DNA of 64,000 nt from Salminus brasiliensis (GCF_030463535.1 NC_132878.1:93598839-93662838); one strand, 5' to 3'. Counted from the stretch's first letter, positions 1-11,849 are shown. The notes: generated from the letters alone by a model not told the origin. Program-made: numbers and translations.

Positions 1-45
1 TATTTAGTCTGATCTGCTCTCTGAGGCCTTCAGAAAGGAGGCTGC

Positions 46-160
46 AGATGCAGAGGAGTCTGGGAAGGAGTTTAAGAAGATCTCAGAACTGTTAGAGATC
101 AGCCACTGTTCCACCGTCCACTAAACAATTCTTTAAACCGTCAAAAGGTTTTTTACCCTC
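46..160 (+). mobile_element. Tc1-like transposase relic (N-terminal HTH fragment)
   Basis: Translating from about 46 gives ESGKEFKKISELLEISHCST, which resembles the helix-turn-helix start of a Tc1/mariner transposase. A TAA stop at 122-124 ends it, and the rest of the element is not visible. It is a non-functional fragment. Confidence 0.5.
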
Positions 161-479
161 GTGCATCTCACTTACAAATCAAGTTCTTTATCCATTAACG
201 ACCCATCGAGCAATTCCCCATCCATTCAAGTGGTACATTAGGAAACACAATGGGGTTACAGTTTGAGTTCTGCTGTGAGATTTTTTGGCACCTTCAATCA
301 CCTTCAGTCACCTTCACTCATCTTCACATCCTTCAATATAAATGTTCTTCAGATGTTCTCGCCTCGGACTGGTTCTAGGAGAGACCATTTTTGTAAAAGA
401 GCACCTTTGCACAATGTGGAGATTCTCAAACAAAACTTTTAAAAGGTAAAAAAACTAATAAACAATAATAGTTATATAA

Positions 480-1100
480 TGAACAACATATTATAATGTC
501 CGTTAGGGAACCCAAAGTGGTTCTCCTATGGTATCACTTTAAAAAAAAAATGAAGACAAGAGATAAGGTAAGATAATCTTTTATTAGTCCCACAGTGGGG
601 AAATTCTCAGTGTCACAGCAGAAATAGGAAAGCAAGACACTCAGATGCAAAAACTTAGATAAACTATCACTATATACACAGTATAAATAATAGAAGTAAA
701 AAAAACAATAGCAATATTATTTACAGATAATTGACTCTTAAAGCAAATTGACTCTTAATTGCACACGGGGGGGGGGTATTGCACATTGTATTTTTACATT
801 GAGGGACCTCCGTTTTTCCCTGAACATGTGTGTGCAGTTTAAGTGTGTGTGTGTGTGTATGTGGTCCGCTGGGAGCAGTGCTGGTTGTGGAGTCTGACGG
901 CAGCAGGAAGGAAGGACCTGCGATACCGCACTTCGGGCAGCCTGTCACTGAAGGAGCTGCCCAGTGCTGACAGAGTCTCATGCATGGGGTGGGAGCTGTT
1001 CTCCAGCATTGAACCTTAAACTGAGGTTCCTTTAAATCTCAGAACAGGCTCCTCATAAGCCCACGTCTCATTTACAATGGTTCTCTACAGAACCAGCCAC
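480..1100 (-). mobile_element. 5'-truncated LINE fragment (about 560-1012) inside a GGTTCT-type repeat
   Basis: On the minus strand the sequence ends with a tail containing AATAAAAGATTATCTTACC, a typical 3' end of a teleost LINE copy with a short tandem tail. The preceding sequence translates to a familiar low-value remnant (GCPKCGIAGPSFLLPSDSTT). The flanks (about 480-545 and 1015-1100) carry AAAGTGGTTCT and GGTTCC motifs of another dispersed repeat, which suggests insertion into an older repeat. The exact family was not determined. Confidence 0.5.
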
Positions 1101-2285
1101 TGGAAGGTTCTGGTGGAGACCCATCAGATCATCAGGGAGCTCCACCTGCAGAGTTTCAGCACACTCGGTTGGTCATGGAAGAGAGTCAGGCCAGGTTTCA
1201 GGCCTCACTTTGGCCCGACACACTTCTATTTTCATGACCATCAGACACAGGGAGCTGTGTTTAAACAGAGGCATCCTTACCTTTCCATCTTCAAGAAGGA
1301 AGCTGTCAGGTCTTTGACTATAGATCAAACCCATATATCTGATCCATCAGTGCATTAGACACCTAATGAAGTTCTACAACGTATCAGAAGTCGCAGCCTG
1401 TCTGTGTTTGCAGACTCTTTCTGCTGATCTCTCTGATCTGCAGACAGATGTGGCTGTCTGACACACTCCTCTCTGGACGGGCCTCTTAATCTGATCAGAG
1501 CTACTTCCTCTGAAGGTGCCACATAATTAGCGCACCTCAAGCCAGCGCTAGCTCTCTGTTAGCAGTGATTCACATTGCTGTACTGCATTTATTTATCGAG
1601 CAGAGACTGAGGGACATCATTGAGTGCGTTCACATGATCACTAAGAGTAGGATTATCAGATTTTGGCAGTGATCAGAATGATTGAGTGATTTAAGAACAG
1701 CATGCTATATACTATACATTCAGCATGTCAGATAAAATATGTTATCTGATATAAAGAATAGAAAAATAGAAAAATATACTTATATATTTATATATTTATT
1801 TTACTTTTTGGATCACAAAAGGAAATAATTTTTGTTTCAGCAGTTACGAAAAAAACTAAACTTATAAAAAACAAATCTTAGAAAAAACGAATCTTATAAA
1901 CGCATTATGCAGTAAAACTGTAATTGAAAAATGAATTTTAAACTATATCAATTAAAATATATTCTTTAAAAATTGTTACAAAAATAAATTAATAAAATAA
2001 AAAGCTAAATTAATAAAATGTGCAATAAATTTAAAACATGGCAAATACAATAAAAATAAAAAAACATTAAAATCAAAAATACACTAAAATAATAATAAAT
2101 AATAATAAAAACATTATTGAGGATTTAAACATTTTAATGCAGACTTTATAAAACATTATCAAATCTGCACCAGATTCCTTTTCTTGAAATCAGGTTATTG
2201 TGCACATGTAAACATATAAACTCACAAATATAAAGATTTCTGGTTATCGGACAAAAATAGTTTTTCTTAGAAATGTTTTTGGACA
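1101..2285. other. intergenic, no gene seen
   Basis: No coding signal is seen. The part from about 1740 to 2160 is very AT-rich with many AATAAAA-like runs. The part from 1101 to 1560 has more balanced composition but no recognised motif. Confidence 0.6.
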
Positions 2286-2700
2286 ATATTTGCACTTTTT
2301 GCACTTTTTACACTATTTACACTTTTTATACTTTTTAGACTCTTTACAGTTTTACACTCTTTACACCTTTTACACTATTTATACTGTTTACACTTTTTAC
2401 ACTCTTTACAGTTTTACACTATTTACACTTTTTACACTATTTACACTTTTTATACTGTTTACACTTCTTACAGTTTTTACAGTTTTTACACTGTTTACAC
2501 TTTTTATACTTTTTACACTATTTACACTTTTTATACTGTTTACACTCTTTACAGTTTTCTTACTTTTTACACTATTTACACTATTTACAATTTTTATACT
2601 GTTTACACTCTTTACAGTTTTACACTTTTTACACTGTTTACACTTTTTATATTATTCACACTTTACACTATTTTTTATATTTATACTATTCTTAAAACTC
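2286..2700. repeat. degenerate TTTACAC-type minisatellite
   Basis: About 410 bases are built from short imperfect units such as TTTTTACACTATTTACAC and TTTTTATACTGTTTACAC. The open frame across it (2290-2712) is a repeat of FTLFTL-type residues and is an artefact of the repeat. Confidence 0.85.
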
Positions 2701-2949
2701 ACATCTAACTGATGTAGGCATCTAGCCTCATGTAGGCATACAGTTGATACAGTACTAACCAGTCTAAGCTTTCATTATTTGAGATTCCTTAAACACACAA
2801 ATTATTTTTCACATATTATATTTCAGCCACAATGACTGAGAGGTTCTCCAGCTAATGTTGGTTTGTCCTTTCAAATAAGTTTTTTTAAGTGCTTGTAAAA
2901 TATTTGTAAAGTTATTTTATTAAGACTTTCTCAGTGATGGAAATGAACG

Positions 2950-3480
2950 AACACTCTGAATGAAGGTTGAATAAAGGTTGCTTATATGATTTTATTTTTA
3001 ATTCCCTGACAAGCGCTTTCCTTTCTTAAGTATTCACAGTTCATTTCTCCTCTAATAAGCGTTTAGCATTGTGAAAATACAGGTGTGAGACTGTAGCGCT
3101 AACTTACCAATCCTCCGAATCTCAGAATTACTTTTTTTCTCTCCTTGAAAATGACCATTAATTAGTGGTAAACATTTCCCTTCTATTTCTAATTGGCTTT
3201 TATTTGTCAAGATACAGTTAAAGAGAACGCTTAATTAATTAAACATGAAAGTCACACCTTTCAGTGTTTGAGAATACAGATGTAACAGATACCACCACCA
3301 CCACCCCACACACACACACACTTCTCCCTCCCAAATCTTGCGCTAGCATCAGATTTGTTCAACTCTTTATCACATTAATTAGCACCTCAATCCTGTCCCC
3401 TTTGCAAATGAGGGGTAGGTGAGGAGGTGGGGGATATAATGACTTAAAATGCACACAGCTAACAAGTTATTCATCCCTCC
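2950..3480. promoter_or_regulatory. candidate conserved noncoding element with clustered TAATTA sites
   Basis: This non-repetitive, AT-rich block contains several homeodomain-type cores: ATTAATTAG near 3160, TTAATTAATTAA near 3232 and ATTAATTAGC near 3375. Its uninterrupted, non-repetitive look contrasts with the repeat-rich surroundings. The call is an inference from composition and motif clustering. A short CA/ACC microsatellite lies at 3291-3320. Confidence 0.3.
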
Positions 3481-3499
3481 ACAGCTGTTGGCTCCATTT

Positions 3500-4330
3500 A
3501 AAGACTTCAAGCTCCTTCTTTCCTCCACGCCTTATCTCTATTTATTCTTCCTTGTATTTTTAGTCACGGTGGCGAACTGGGTCGTCGCAAGCTGCCCACG
3601 ATTTTTTCTCTTCGCACCTCTGTAACGTGGGAAGAGCTGGAGCCGGAGCTGGAGCCTCCGACGCAGAAGCAGATTGTCGGAAATGAGATTCCTCGATACT
3701 TTAAACAAGCAGGTGCGAGATGCTGGACTTATTTTGTTTGGCACATCGCTAAGATATCGTAAAGAAGGCGGAGTTGGAGAGAGTTCGCCGAAACGTGATG
3801 CACCACTGGCATTATCTCACGTGAAGATGTCCTCCCTGCGGGCCGCCTCATGTGACAGCTCTTCAAGAAACCGTTGGCTATGGAGTAGTAGCACTACTTT
3901 AATGAGGATGATGGATTCTCTCACTCTTCTCTCACAGCGAAAGTTCGCTAAAAACTTTCATTCACATCAGTTTCTCCTCCAGCCAAGCCAACTTACAAGC
4001 GTCTGAAGTTTGCTTTTCGCACTGGAGCCGCTACGAGGCTAATGCAGCTAACAAGCAATGGGATATTATAGCATACTATACTGTGCTCCAGTGCGGAACC
4101 GTGGTTATTAGACGCAGGCCTTCCGTGGGCAGTAATGCTAGCTTGTGTCAGGCCTCCTGTGGAAGACGAGCATCCAGGCTTTTTTCTGTCCTGCACCGAA
4201 GTGGAGCGAACTTCACCTGGGTGTCTGAACAGTCCAACACTCACTGTCCTCAAACCCAGACTGAAGACCCTCCTCTTCTGAGAATACTTGGGCGAATAGT
4301 AGAGTGGTCCCCTTACTGACTTGTGTTTAG
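3500..4330. other. higher-GC intergenic block, no gene recognised
   Basis: The block is less repetitive and richer in CpG than its flanks. Overlapping frames of 60-110 codons exist on both strands, but none resembles a known protein or has splice-site support. It could be a noncoding element or unrecognised exon sequence. Confidence 0.3.
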
Positions 4331-4379
4331 TAGAGGATCTTTAAATTATTAGTCTATTTAAACTAGCTGAGGTTTTTCT

Positions 4380-4465
4380 TGGGTAAATTCTTGGGCAAAG
4401 CTCTTTTGTAAGTCGCGCTGGAGAAGAGCATCTGCTAAATGCCTTATGTAAATGTAAAATGTGGA
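4380..4465 (+). mobile_element. SINE-type tail
   Basis: The segment AAGTCGCGCTGGAGAAGAGC followed by ATCTGCTAAATGCC closely matches the conserved tail of several teleost tRNA-derived SINEs. Only the tail is present. Confidence 0.6.
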
Positions 4466-4637
4466 AGTCTAGCAGTGTATTAGCGCTAAGCTAAGGATCA
4501 CTGCACTTGAAAAATCTGTGCAAAATTCTTTTTGGCTGATCTGGATAAATATGAACATTTAAAAATTTGTGTATAAGGACGCCCCAAATGTTTTATTTAG
4601 TGAAGTAGTAATTAAACAAAGTAGTAATTAAACTACT

Positions 4638-4750
4638 AGTGCGCAGTGGTGGCTTAGAGGTTAGAGCTCCGGGCTATTGATGCCAGGGTTGTGGGTTTGG
4701 TACCCGGGCCTGGCAAGCTGCTACTGTTGGGCCCTTGAGCAAGAGGATTG
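4638..4750 (+). mobile_element. tRNA-derived SINE head
   Basis: The sequence GTGGTGGCTTAGAGGTTAGAG resembles a tRNA-type A box, and GTGGGTTTGGTACCC resembles a slightly decayed B box. The copy is truncated after GGGCCCTTGAGCAAG. Confidence 0.6.
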
Positions 4751-4893
4751 AGCGTGAAAGTAGCAACAAATAAATATTTAAGTTTTCACGTGAAATTCCC
4801 GAATTTTAATCATCTAATTTCGTAAAGTGAGACGACGAGATTGGTTATCCACCTTTACAAACTGAAGCCCAGGCAAACCAGTCCGCATAGACT

Positions 4894-5600
4894 GTCTATA
4901 GTGGACGGGAGCTGTAGTGTGAAAAGTATGATATGTATAAATCTCTGCAAAACAGTGCCACCATTGGACGGGAGCTGTAGCGTGAAGAGTACAATATGTA
5001 CGAATATCTACAAAACGGCGCCACCAGTGGACAGGTGCTGTACTGTGAAGAGTACGATATGTATGAATATCTGCAAAACGGCGCCACCAGTGGACGGGTG
5101 CTGTACTGTGAAGAGTACGATATGTATGAATATGTGCAAAACAGCGCCACCAGTGGACGGAACCTGTAGTGTGAAGAGTATGATATGTATGAATATCTGC
5201 TAAACAGAGCCACCAGTGAACGGGAGCTGTAGTGTGAAGAGTATGATATGTATGAATATCTGCAAAACGGCGCCACCAGTGGACCGGAGCTGTAGTGTGA
5301 AGAGTATGATATGTACGAATATCTGCAAAACGGCGCCACCAGTGGACCGGAGCTGTAGTGTGAAAAGGACGAAATGTATGAATATCTGCAAAACGGCGCC
5401 ATCAGTGGACGGGAGCTGTAGTGTGAAGAGTACGATATGTATGAATATGTGCAAAACAGCGCCACCAGTGGATGGGAGCTGTAATGTGAAGAAGACAATA
5501 TGTACGAATATCTGCAAAACAGCGCCACTAGTGGACGGAAGCTGTAGTGTGAAGAGTATGATATGTACGAATATCTGTCAAACAGCGCCACCGTGGACGT
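4894..5600. repeat. 63-bp minisatellite, about 11 copies
   Basis: The GCCACC motif recurs at 4957, 5020, 5083 and so on to 5587 at exactly 63-base spacing, with no length change between copies. Copies differ only by base substitutions. Because 63 is a multiple of three, an open frame in one unit stays open across the array: 231 codons on the minus strand (4896-5591), and two frames on the plus strand. I do not think it is a gene. Confidence 0.92.
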
Positions 5601-6490
5601 GAGGTGTGTGTTTAAGACTGGACCAAAACCACCTCAAGCGACCGTAAACTTTTGACAGCTAGCCTACATTGTGTTGGTGTGCGAAAAAATGGTAAAATGG
5701 GTCTGAGCTGGGTCTGAAAACAATGATAAACAGTGGAAAAAGTTTGGATTCGCTCTTGCAATGTTCTGCCAAGGCAATGCACTAATGGAGGCTGAAGTAG
5801 AATACCTGCGCGGGTGAATGTTTGACGCTGCACCTGTTTTGGTCACAGCACAAGAGGAGCCATCAGAGTGAGTGTTTGCCATTGAGTGGCGTTGCTCATC
5901 GATGAGTTATTGCTTTAAAATGAATGCAGGGAGACAGGTTTAGAAAAGGAAAATAGGTTCAACTAGTGCTTCAGATAATAAGAGGCCACTTCAGCTAAAT
6001 TTCCAGAAAATGAACAAGTGGGCACATATTGAGTAAATGGTGGTGGATGTTGTTTAGAGTAATTGTCTCCCTGCATGAACACACAGCACTGGAGCAGCGA
6101 GCGACAACAATAACGCAACAGTGCTGCACAACAGAACGCCACAAAAGAGCGGTATAGGGCCTTCACGGCCACGCTGCGCTGGTGCATACTATAAACCAGC
6201 GCTGTAGCTTTAAAGGACTCTAAAGGATGTTGTGAAAACGAACCTTTTTTTATTGTTGTTTAAAATGAGCTGACGTCACATACTAACACTGTGAGAATTG
6301 CAAAACATCCAGACATTTGGAAACTTGGCTGCAAAAACAGCCAATTTTAAATCCATCAGTTTTGTGATGTCACAAAAACCAACTCATTTACATACAGTGT
6401 ATCTGCCTACCCCCCTTTTTGGCTGTGTAGCCCCACTGATTGCTGATGAGGCAGCACTTCCAAACAGTAATTTAGCTCAAATCTGTTGTT
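5601..6490. other. intergenic, no gene seen
   Basis: Short frames are present on both strands without family resemblance. Near 6380 the motif CATTTACATACAGT resembles part of the foldback element that follows. Confidence 0.5.
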
Positions 6491-6491
6491 T

Positions 6492-6698
6492 CAATGAGGT
6501 TCTGTACATGGCTACCAATCAGAAGAGAGCTCATTTACATATACAATATCAGTCTTGAAGGCACGGTCACAAAAACAGCAGACTATTTCACAAATAGCGG
6601 ATAAAGGAGAGTTGGAAAAGGTGACCGTGCCTTTAAGACCGATATTGTATATGTAAATGAGCTCTCTTCTGATTGGTAGCCCTGTATTGAACCTCATT
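6492..6698. mobile_element. foldback element with about 78-bp inverted arms
   Basis: The left arm (6492-6570) and right arm (6621-6698) are near-perfect inverted copies separated by about 50 bases. For example GCTACCAATCAGAAGAGAGC on the left matches GCTCTCTTCTGATTGGTAGC on the right. No coding sequence lies between them. It looks like a small palindromic MITE. Confidence 0.85.
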
Positions 6699-6699
6699 A

Positions 6700-7700
6700 A
6701 AACAGCAGATCAACAAGAACACATATTAGGGCTTTATTAAGGTCTTGTTTTTGGTTTAATAAATATGAATTATACATTTATTATTAATAATAAAGGTACG
6801 GGAGTATGGAAATGAATGATTTATTAACTAAACATTAAGATATATGTATTATTCTCTTCGTTACACTCTACATTATTGGAAGTCTGTAATCTGACAATTA
6901 CTAATAATTGCAGTATTAGTTGTAATAGTGCACCATAAACACGCTGTTACCACCCTGTTATGGATATTGTTTAGTTTAGTTTAGTCTGTAATTTATTCTA
7001 CATGTTTAAGTACACTGAACACTGATGAACTGAACTCATGTCTACTTACACTGACATAATAGATATTTCATTTTTTCAAACATAATATCGTGCATAGATT
7101 GATTGATTGATTTGTGAGGTTATTTGCACAATATATACTTATTTAGGGTTGTTTAGCCTCTAATTAGTAATAAGAAGTACCTCGCTAATAATTCACAATA
7201 AATACTTCATTACCACCCTGTTACAGACATTACTTAGTGCTGTTTAATCTCTAATTAGCGATGAGTATTAATACACAGTAAACACATTATTACCACCCTG
7301 TTATGCTGTTATGTTTAGTGTTGTATAGTCCGTAATTAGTGATGAGTTGAACCTACAGCACCAGAAATGCCCACTGCTCATTAGGCCAGCTGGGCAGATG
7401 TTAGTTTAACCCCATTTTAACAACCAAACAGTGGTACGTTGAACTTTTCCCTGCGAACATGTTCATGTGAGCCCTGTACAGGCAGCTCAACTGGGAACCA
7501 GAAAGCTTTGCCCGGCGATTAGTCTTCTAGCGGTGTCAGGCCGGAGAAGTGGGCACTCATTACCTTGGAGAAGGTAAAGAGATAGTTCAGATTGGATTTA
7601 GGGAGAACAGCAAATGTCAACATTATGTGGAAAATCTGATATATAATTCATGTGAATTTATTAAGCTTTAAAATGTGCATTACCTCCCGTCACCTTTCCT
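6700..7700. other. AT-rich intergenic sequence, no gene seen
   Basis: From about 6900 to 7340 a loose duplication recurs: TTACCACCCTGTTA appears near 6948, 7211 and 7288, followed each time by sequence around AGTCTGTAATTA or TAATTAGTGATGAGT. This points to an old tandem repeat of roughly 80-260 bases. No gene is recognised. Confidence 0.5.
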
Positions 7701-7705
7701 GACGA

Positions 7706-8214
7706 TGGGCCTCATTCATCAACCATTCTTAAGAAGACATTTCTTCTTAAAACTCTCTTACACTCTTCTTATGAAGATTCTGACATTCTCCAAATGCTTT
7801 CAAAGGTTTTACCAGAAGGCTCCAGAGGCAAGCGTGCAAGAAGAAAAACTTTAGACAAGAATTGAACAGTTAGAGATAACCTGTTAGAGCCCAGGTCTTC
7901 TTCAACTTCTTGACCCTCACAGATCCTTCCATACATGGATGGCAGGGGCGTAGCCAAGTCCATGAGCAACCGGGTGGGACCAAACTGGTGGCAGTGGGGA
8001 GAAAAGAGGGAAAAGACGAAAGGTCGGCAACTGAAAGCAGCAAGCAGCAAGTAGGCGTGAAAGTATAGGTCTTTTAAAACAGGTGGAAGCTGGTGATTGG
8101 TCGAGGTAAAGGTGACGTAGCATTACAGACTACAGTCTTCGTGTAGAACTTTTACTGAAGCTTTCAAAACAAATTTAAGAAAATGTTTAGGAAGATATTG
8201 GTGAATGAGGCCCA
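7706..8214. mobile_element. nonautonomous DNA transposon (MITE) with GGGCCTCATTCA ends
   Basis: The left end TGGGCCTCATTCATCAACCA and the right end GGTGAATGAGGCCCA are inverted copies about 500 bases apart. Internal AAGAAGACATTTCTTCTTAA is itself palindromic. Frames inside show no transposase similarity. Confidence 0.75.
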
Positions 8215-8229
8215 ATAATTGTGATCAAG

Positions 8230-8485
8230 CCATAGCCCCCACAAGCTAAGCAAGGCCTGAGGCCCTTGCAGAAGTTATGCAAGAGCTCAAACTTCTTGTG
8301 GGGCCCAAACTTCTACATGGTGCTCAGTTTCTTGCCTAGTTTTACTCTAAAATAGTTCAACTAGATCAAAATGCTAAAAGAATGGCTCATTTTGAACTTT
8401 AAACATTTTGGAGATCAGTTCATCTTCTACTCACTGAAGAAATTCTGCCCAGGGGTGCCCAAACTTTTGCATGTCACTGTATATA
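8230..8485 (-). mobile_element. fragment of a DNA transposon ending in GGGGTGCCCAAACTTTTGCA
   Basis: The terminus at about 8451-8485, followed by a TATATATA run, is a familiar end of teleost Tc1/mariner-type repeats. A second copy of the same terminus occurs near 45749-45776. No transposase remains. Confidence 0.45.
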
Positions 8486-8489
8486 TATA

Positions 8490-9180
8490 ACAATATATTC
8501 TGAGAACAAGGCCTTCTCTAGTTCTGCGGTTAACATTGGGTTCCTGTGAAGTAAATGACGTAGGGTAAACCTGCCTATAACTGCTTCCAGCACTCCAACA
8601 TGTAGTTGCTTGGCAACATCTCAATTTAGCCTCAAAGTGGAGGTGTGTGGGACCAGCATGGGTACATATGTGTGAGATGACATCGCGATCTCTATCAGGT
8701 CTGGAATTACAAAGGGTCACCCTGGCGCTCCCGGCATCTACTGCACATGCTTTCAACACACAACAGTGCCGTGTCCTCTAATTAAACCTTTGTATTTGAT
8801 TACATTCGGAAAGCAGGTTGATTTCGGTGCACCTGATCTCATGTTAGCTTAGGGCTTCCCTCCGATTGGTTCGAGATGAGGTAGAAGTGGTCGGGATTGG
8901 TCGTAAAACCGCAGGCATGTGCGGGATTGGCTGTTGTCCTGTCTGCTGCGTCCCCAGTGTGGGAACTGAATAGCTAATTCCTGGCAGGTGAACTCATACA
9001 GCCTGGCAGGAGGTCCGGTGGGTTGTGTGGGTCTGGACACACACATGTGCTGATTCAGGCCTCGCTAACAGGCCCTGAACACAGTCTGTGGATATAGGCT
9101 AGTCTAAATTAGAGGGGTATAGTTAGTCCAGCTGACTAGCTGTTAGCTAAGCTGCACAGCAGTGCTAAAACACCACAGCG
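8490..9180. other. intergenic, no gene seen
   Basis: Mixed composition with no repeat family recognised and no gene-like reading frame. Confidence 0.5.
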
Positions 9181-9186
9181 GGGGCT

Positions 9187-9385
9187 TTTTTTTTTTAACC
9201 CCTCTAGCCCACGCCTGGCATTTTAGGCTGGGTGCCAACAGGTTCATGTGTGTTTATCTGCTTCAGAGAGTCCTAGAGACACAGAGCTTCTCTACAGGGA
9301 CTAGACAAGCTGTGTGTGTGTGCATTTGACAAATGCATTCATTAAAAGGGGTGTCCACAAACATTCGGACATTCAGTGTACAACT
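9187..9385 (-). mobile_element. Tc1-like element end (lineage B), minus orientation
   Basis: Read on the minus strand it starts with a terminus close to GTCCACAAACTTTTGGACAT and runs into the 5' noncoding part of a common teleost Tc1 lineage. The shared block includes CTACAGGGACTAGACAAGC on the plus strand. The transposase is missing. The same lineage recurs at 14852-15130 and 42850-43170. Confidence 0.65.
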
Positions 9386-9389
9386 GTGT

Positions 9390-11320
9390 CTGGCTGTGTT
9401 TAACATAGCAGGTCACTCAGAACCCAACTAGAGCGGCAGCCTTTGCCGTCCACATTGAAAACCATCATGGCATCACAAGTAGACCCCTAATTAACCACAT
9501 GTCAATGCTCCATTTCCCAGCCAAATTCCTTACGCAACCCGAAGAATCCTATCTTGGCAGCTAACTACTCTAGATGCAGCATGGTGCACTGTTTCATGGC
9601 CTCGCAATACAACAGCGAGATACGAGGCTTCACAGAGCTCCGAGTCGTGCTGCTGTGCTTGGTTTTCGTGTGTTTTGACTCTTTCTCTTTTTTTGTTTAG
9701 TCTGGAAATAAGTGGAAACGTCTCGCAGAAGTGTACCTCCCTCTGATAAAGCCATTATGTGCAGCTATCTCCAATCAGAAGCGTCGTGAAGTAGCAAAAC
9801 ATAAAGCACGTAATCAAATTTTTTTAAACCCAAAGCTCTGACAACCACAGCGAACAGGCAACAGCTCTGCTGAAGCAGATCAGAGAAGGCATTGTGTGTT
9901 CTGATCCAATCAGAAGCTGTGTTTCTGCCTTATGATAGCGCTAGTCACCTCAGGCGTCAGGTTTATCTGACTGTGCTCATGGGATGGAGTACAGTACATG
10001 GGAGTATTGTGAAATTTTGATCTGTTATCATGTACATTTGAGTTCTCTTATCTAGTGGCAAGTCTCTAGTGCTCTACATTCTCCACAAACTTCTGTCATT
10101 TCAACGTTAAAACAAAGGACTAACTTCTCGAAAGAGCAGCAGGAGAGCGCTGGACTCGCCTGGCTCAAACAACGGGAGAAAAAGAGGGAGATTAACGGTA
10201 CGATTTGGTCAAAGAGGCCATTACAGGCCCCACTGAAATCGGAAACTCTGAATGACCCTCATCTTTGGCGAAAACGGCCGCGGAGCCATTTCCGATAATG
10301 AGGAACGTCGTTAGGAACATTACATCAATGAACGTCAATTCATAGCGCACTACACAGCACAGTTACAACGTGACTGATATCTGTTCTACCCAACATTTGT
10401 TCAGATCACGATGAAACAGGCCACTGGAACAGTAGAAGTCTGCAAAGTCTACTAACGTTGCTAACAATGAATGGAAAGTAGTGGGAGCCAGTTAGCATCG
10501 TGCTAATTCGGTCACGCTAACTGGACGGCATTCGTTTACATTTATCGTTATCCGTGTTGACTGTATATTTGTGTGGGATGGGTCGATGGGTTTTGAAGGG
10601 GCTTGGGTGGGGGTGGGGGGGTTACGTGTTTCTCCATAGTAACAGGAGCCACAGTAGCACGATTTACAAAGTTGCAGCAGATGTGGAGCGCCGAGCCAAG
10701 CCATGGCTCCAAGGCTCCTCAAAAAGGAACGTTAAAACATATAAGTCCTTTAACGCAATACAAGAAATTATGATAATACGGTGTCTCATGCCTCTCTGCC
10801 GCAAATTAGCATGCATATTCATGTCTGTGTGATGTTGCTAAAATTAATATGTGGAGAAAGATGCCTGGATCCCCTTGAGGTGAGACTGTTTAATCTCATC
10901 TGTTTACGGTAGAGGAACAGAAACAGAGGGCAGGAGGGAAAGAGTGGGGTAAAGTTGGGGTTGGGGTTGGGGGGTGGAGGGCAGCTATAGGGGGCAGGAG
11001 AAACTGAACAGTGAAGGGGGCTAAGAGTGGGGCATGGGAAAGCTGATGTCAGGGGAAGAAACAGGGGTCCAAGCACTACCCTCAACCTTCTACTTCACCT
11101 CCTTTATCTTCCTCCACTTCAACAGAAACAACCAAGCAGGTCTGATTTACGGGTTGAGCTTCTGCAGTGATTACTATCATTAGAATAGACGGTGTTTATA
11201 CTGTAAAAAACCCTGCCGAAAAAACTCTGTTTGTAGGTTGTAAAGAAATCATGAGACTGATCCAGTGGGTGGGGTTAATAGCCTATGAATTCTTGGTCAG
11301 AGAGGGGTCAGACGGATGGT
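9390..11320. other. intergenic with two G-rich tracts, no gene seen
   Basis: No gene-like frame is recognised. The part around 10080-10330 is CpG-rich for this window. G-rich runs at 10596-10621 and 10950-10982 could form G-quadruplexes on the plus strand. Confidence 0.5.
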
Positions 11321-11329
11321 GCAGATTAT

Positions 11330-11723
11330 ACACCAATCTGCCGTAACGTTAGCACCACTGACAGGTGAGGTGAAGGAAAACGACTATCTTAATTTACAGT
11401 GGCTTCATCTGTCGAGGGTGGGATCTACAGATTAGTCAGTAAGTAAACAGACAGGTCTTGAAGGTGATGTTTTGTTGGAAAAAATGGTCAAGCGTAAGAA
11501 TCTGAGACACTTTGAGAAGACCCAAACTGTGATGGCTAAACGACTGGGTCAGAACATCTCCAAAACATCGGGCGGTACCAACCAAATGTGCTCCAAGGAA
11601 GGACAGCTTGGGAACCAACGACAGGGTCATGAGCATGTAAGGCTCATTGATGTGATCCATGATGAGGTTCCAAGGGAGACCTACTCAATTTTAAGCAGGT
11701 GGTTCTAATGTCATGGCAGATCA
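11330..11723 (+). mobile_element. Tc1-like element relic (lineage C), HTH part plus right terminus
   Basis: Translation near 11487 gives MVKRKNLRHFEKTQTVMAKR followed by LGQNISKTSG, a decayed version of the Tc1 helix-turn-helix region. It jumps to a right terminus, GCAGGTGGTTCTAATGTCAT at 11695-11723, so most of the transposase is deleted. Inverted copies of this terminus occur at 15137 and 15516. Confidence 0.75.
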
Positions 11724-11849
11724 ACAGAAGGATATTTCCTTATACTAAAAACATACTCAGTCAGACTTTTAAACAACAGAGACTAAACTAGATCCCCACC
11801 CCCTCTACCCATAGCACTTTAATCTGTCTGCATCCTATTTATCTTATAT

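Noticed and set aside
2290..2712. 140-codon open frame of FTLFTL-type residues
   Set aside because: Produced entirely by the TTTACAC minisatellite.
3674..4006. 110-codon plus-strand frame as a gene
   Set aside because: No recognised family and competing frames on both strands. It cannot be supported without transcript evidence.
4638..4750. Functional tRNA gene
   Set aside because: The boxes resemble tRNA, but there is no complete cloverleaf and the surrounding pattern is that of a SINE head.
4896..5591. 231-codon minus-strand frame as a real repeat protein
   Set aside because: The 63-bp unit preserves any open frame in several registers on both strands. There is no start context, splice signal or known domain. 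Kept only as a repeat and a finding.
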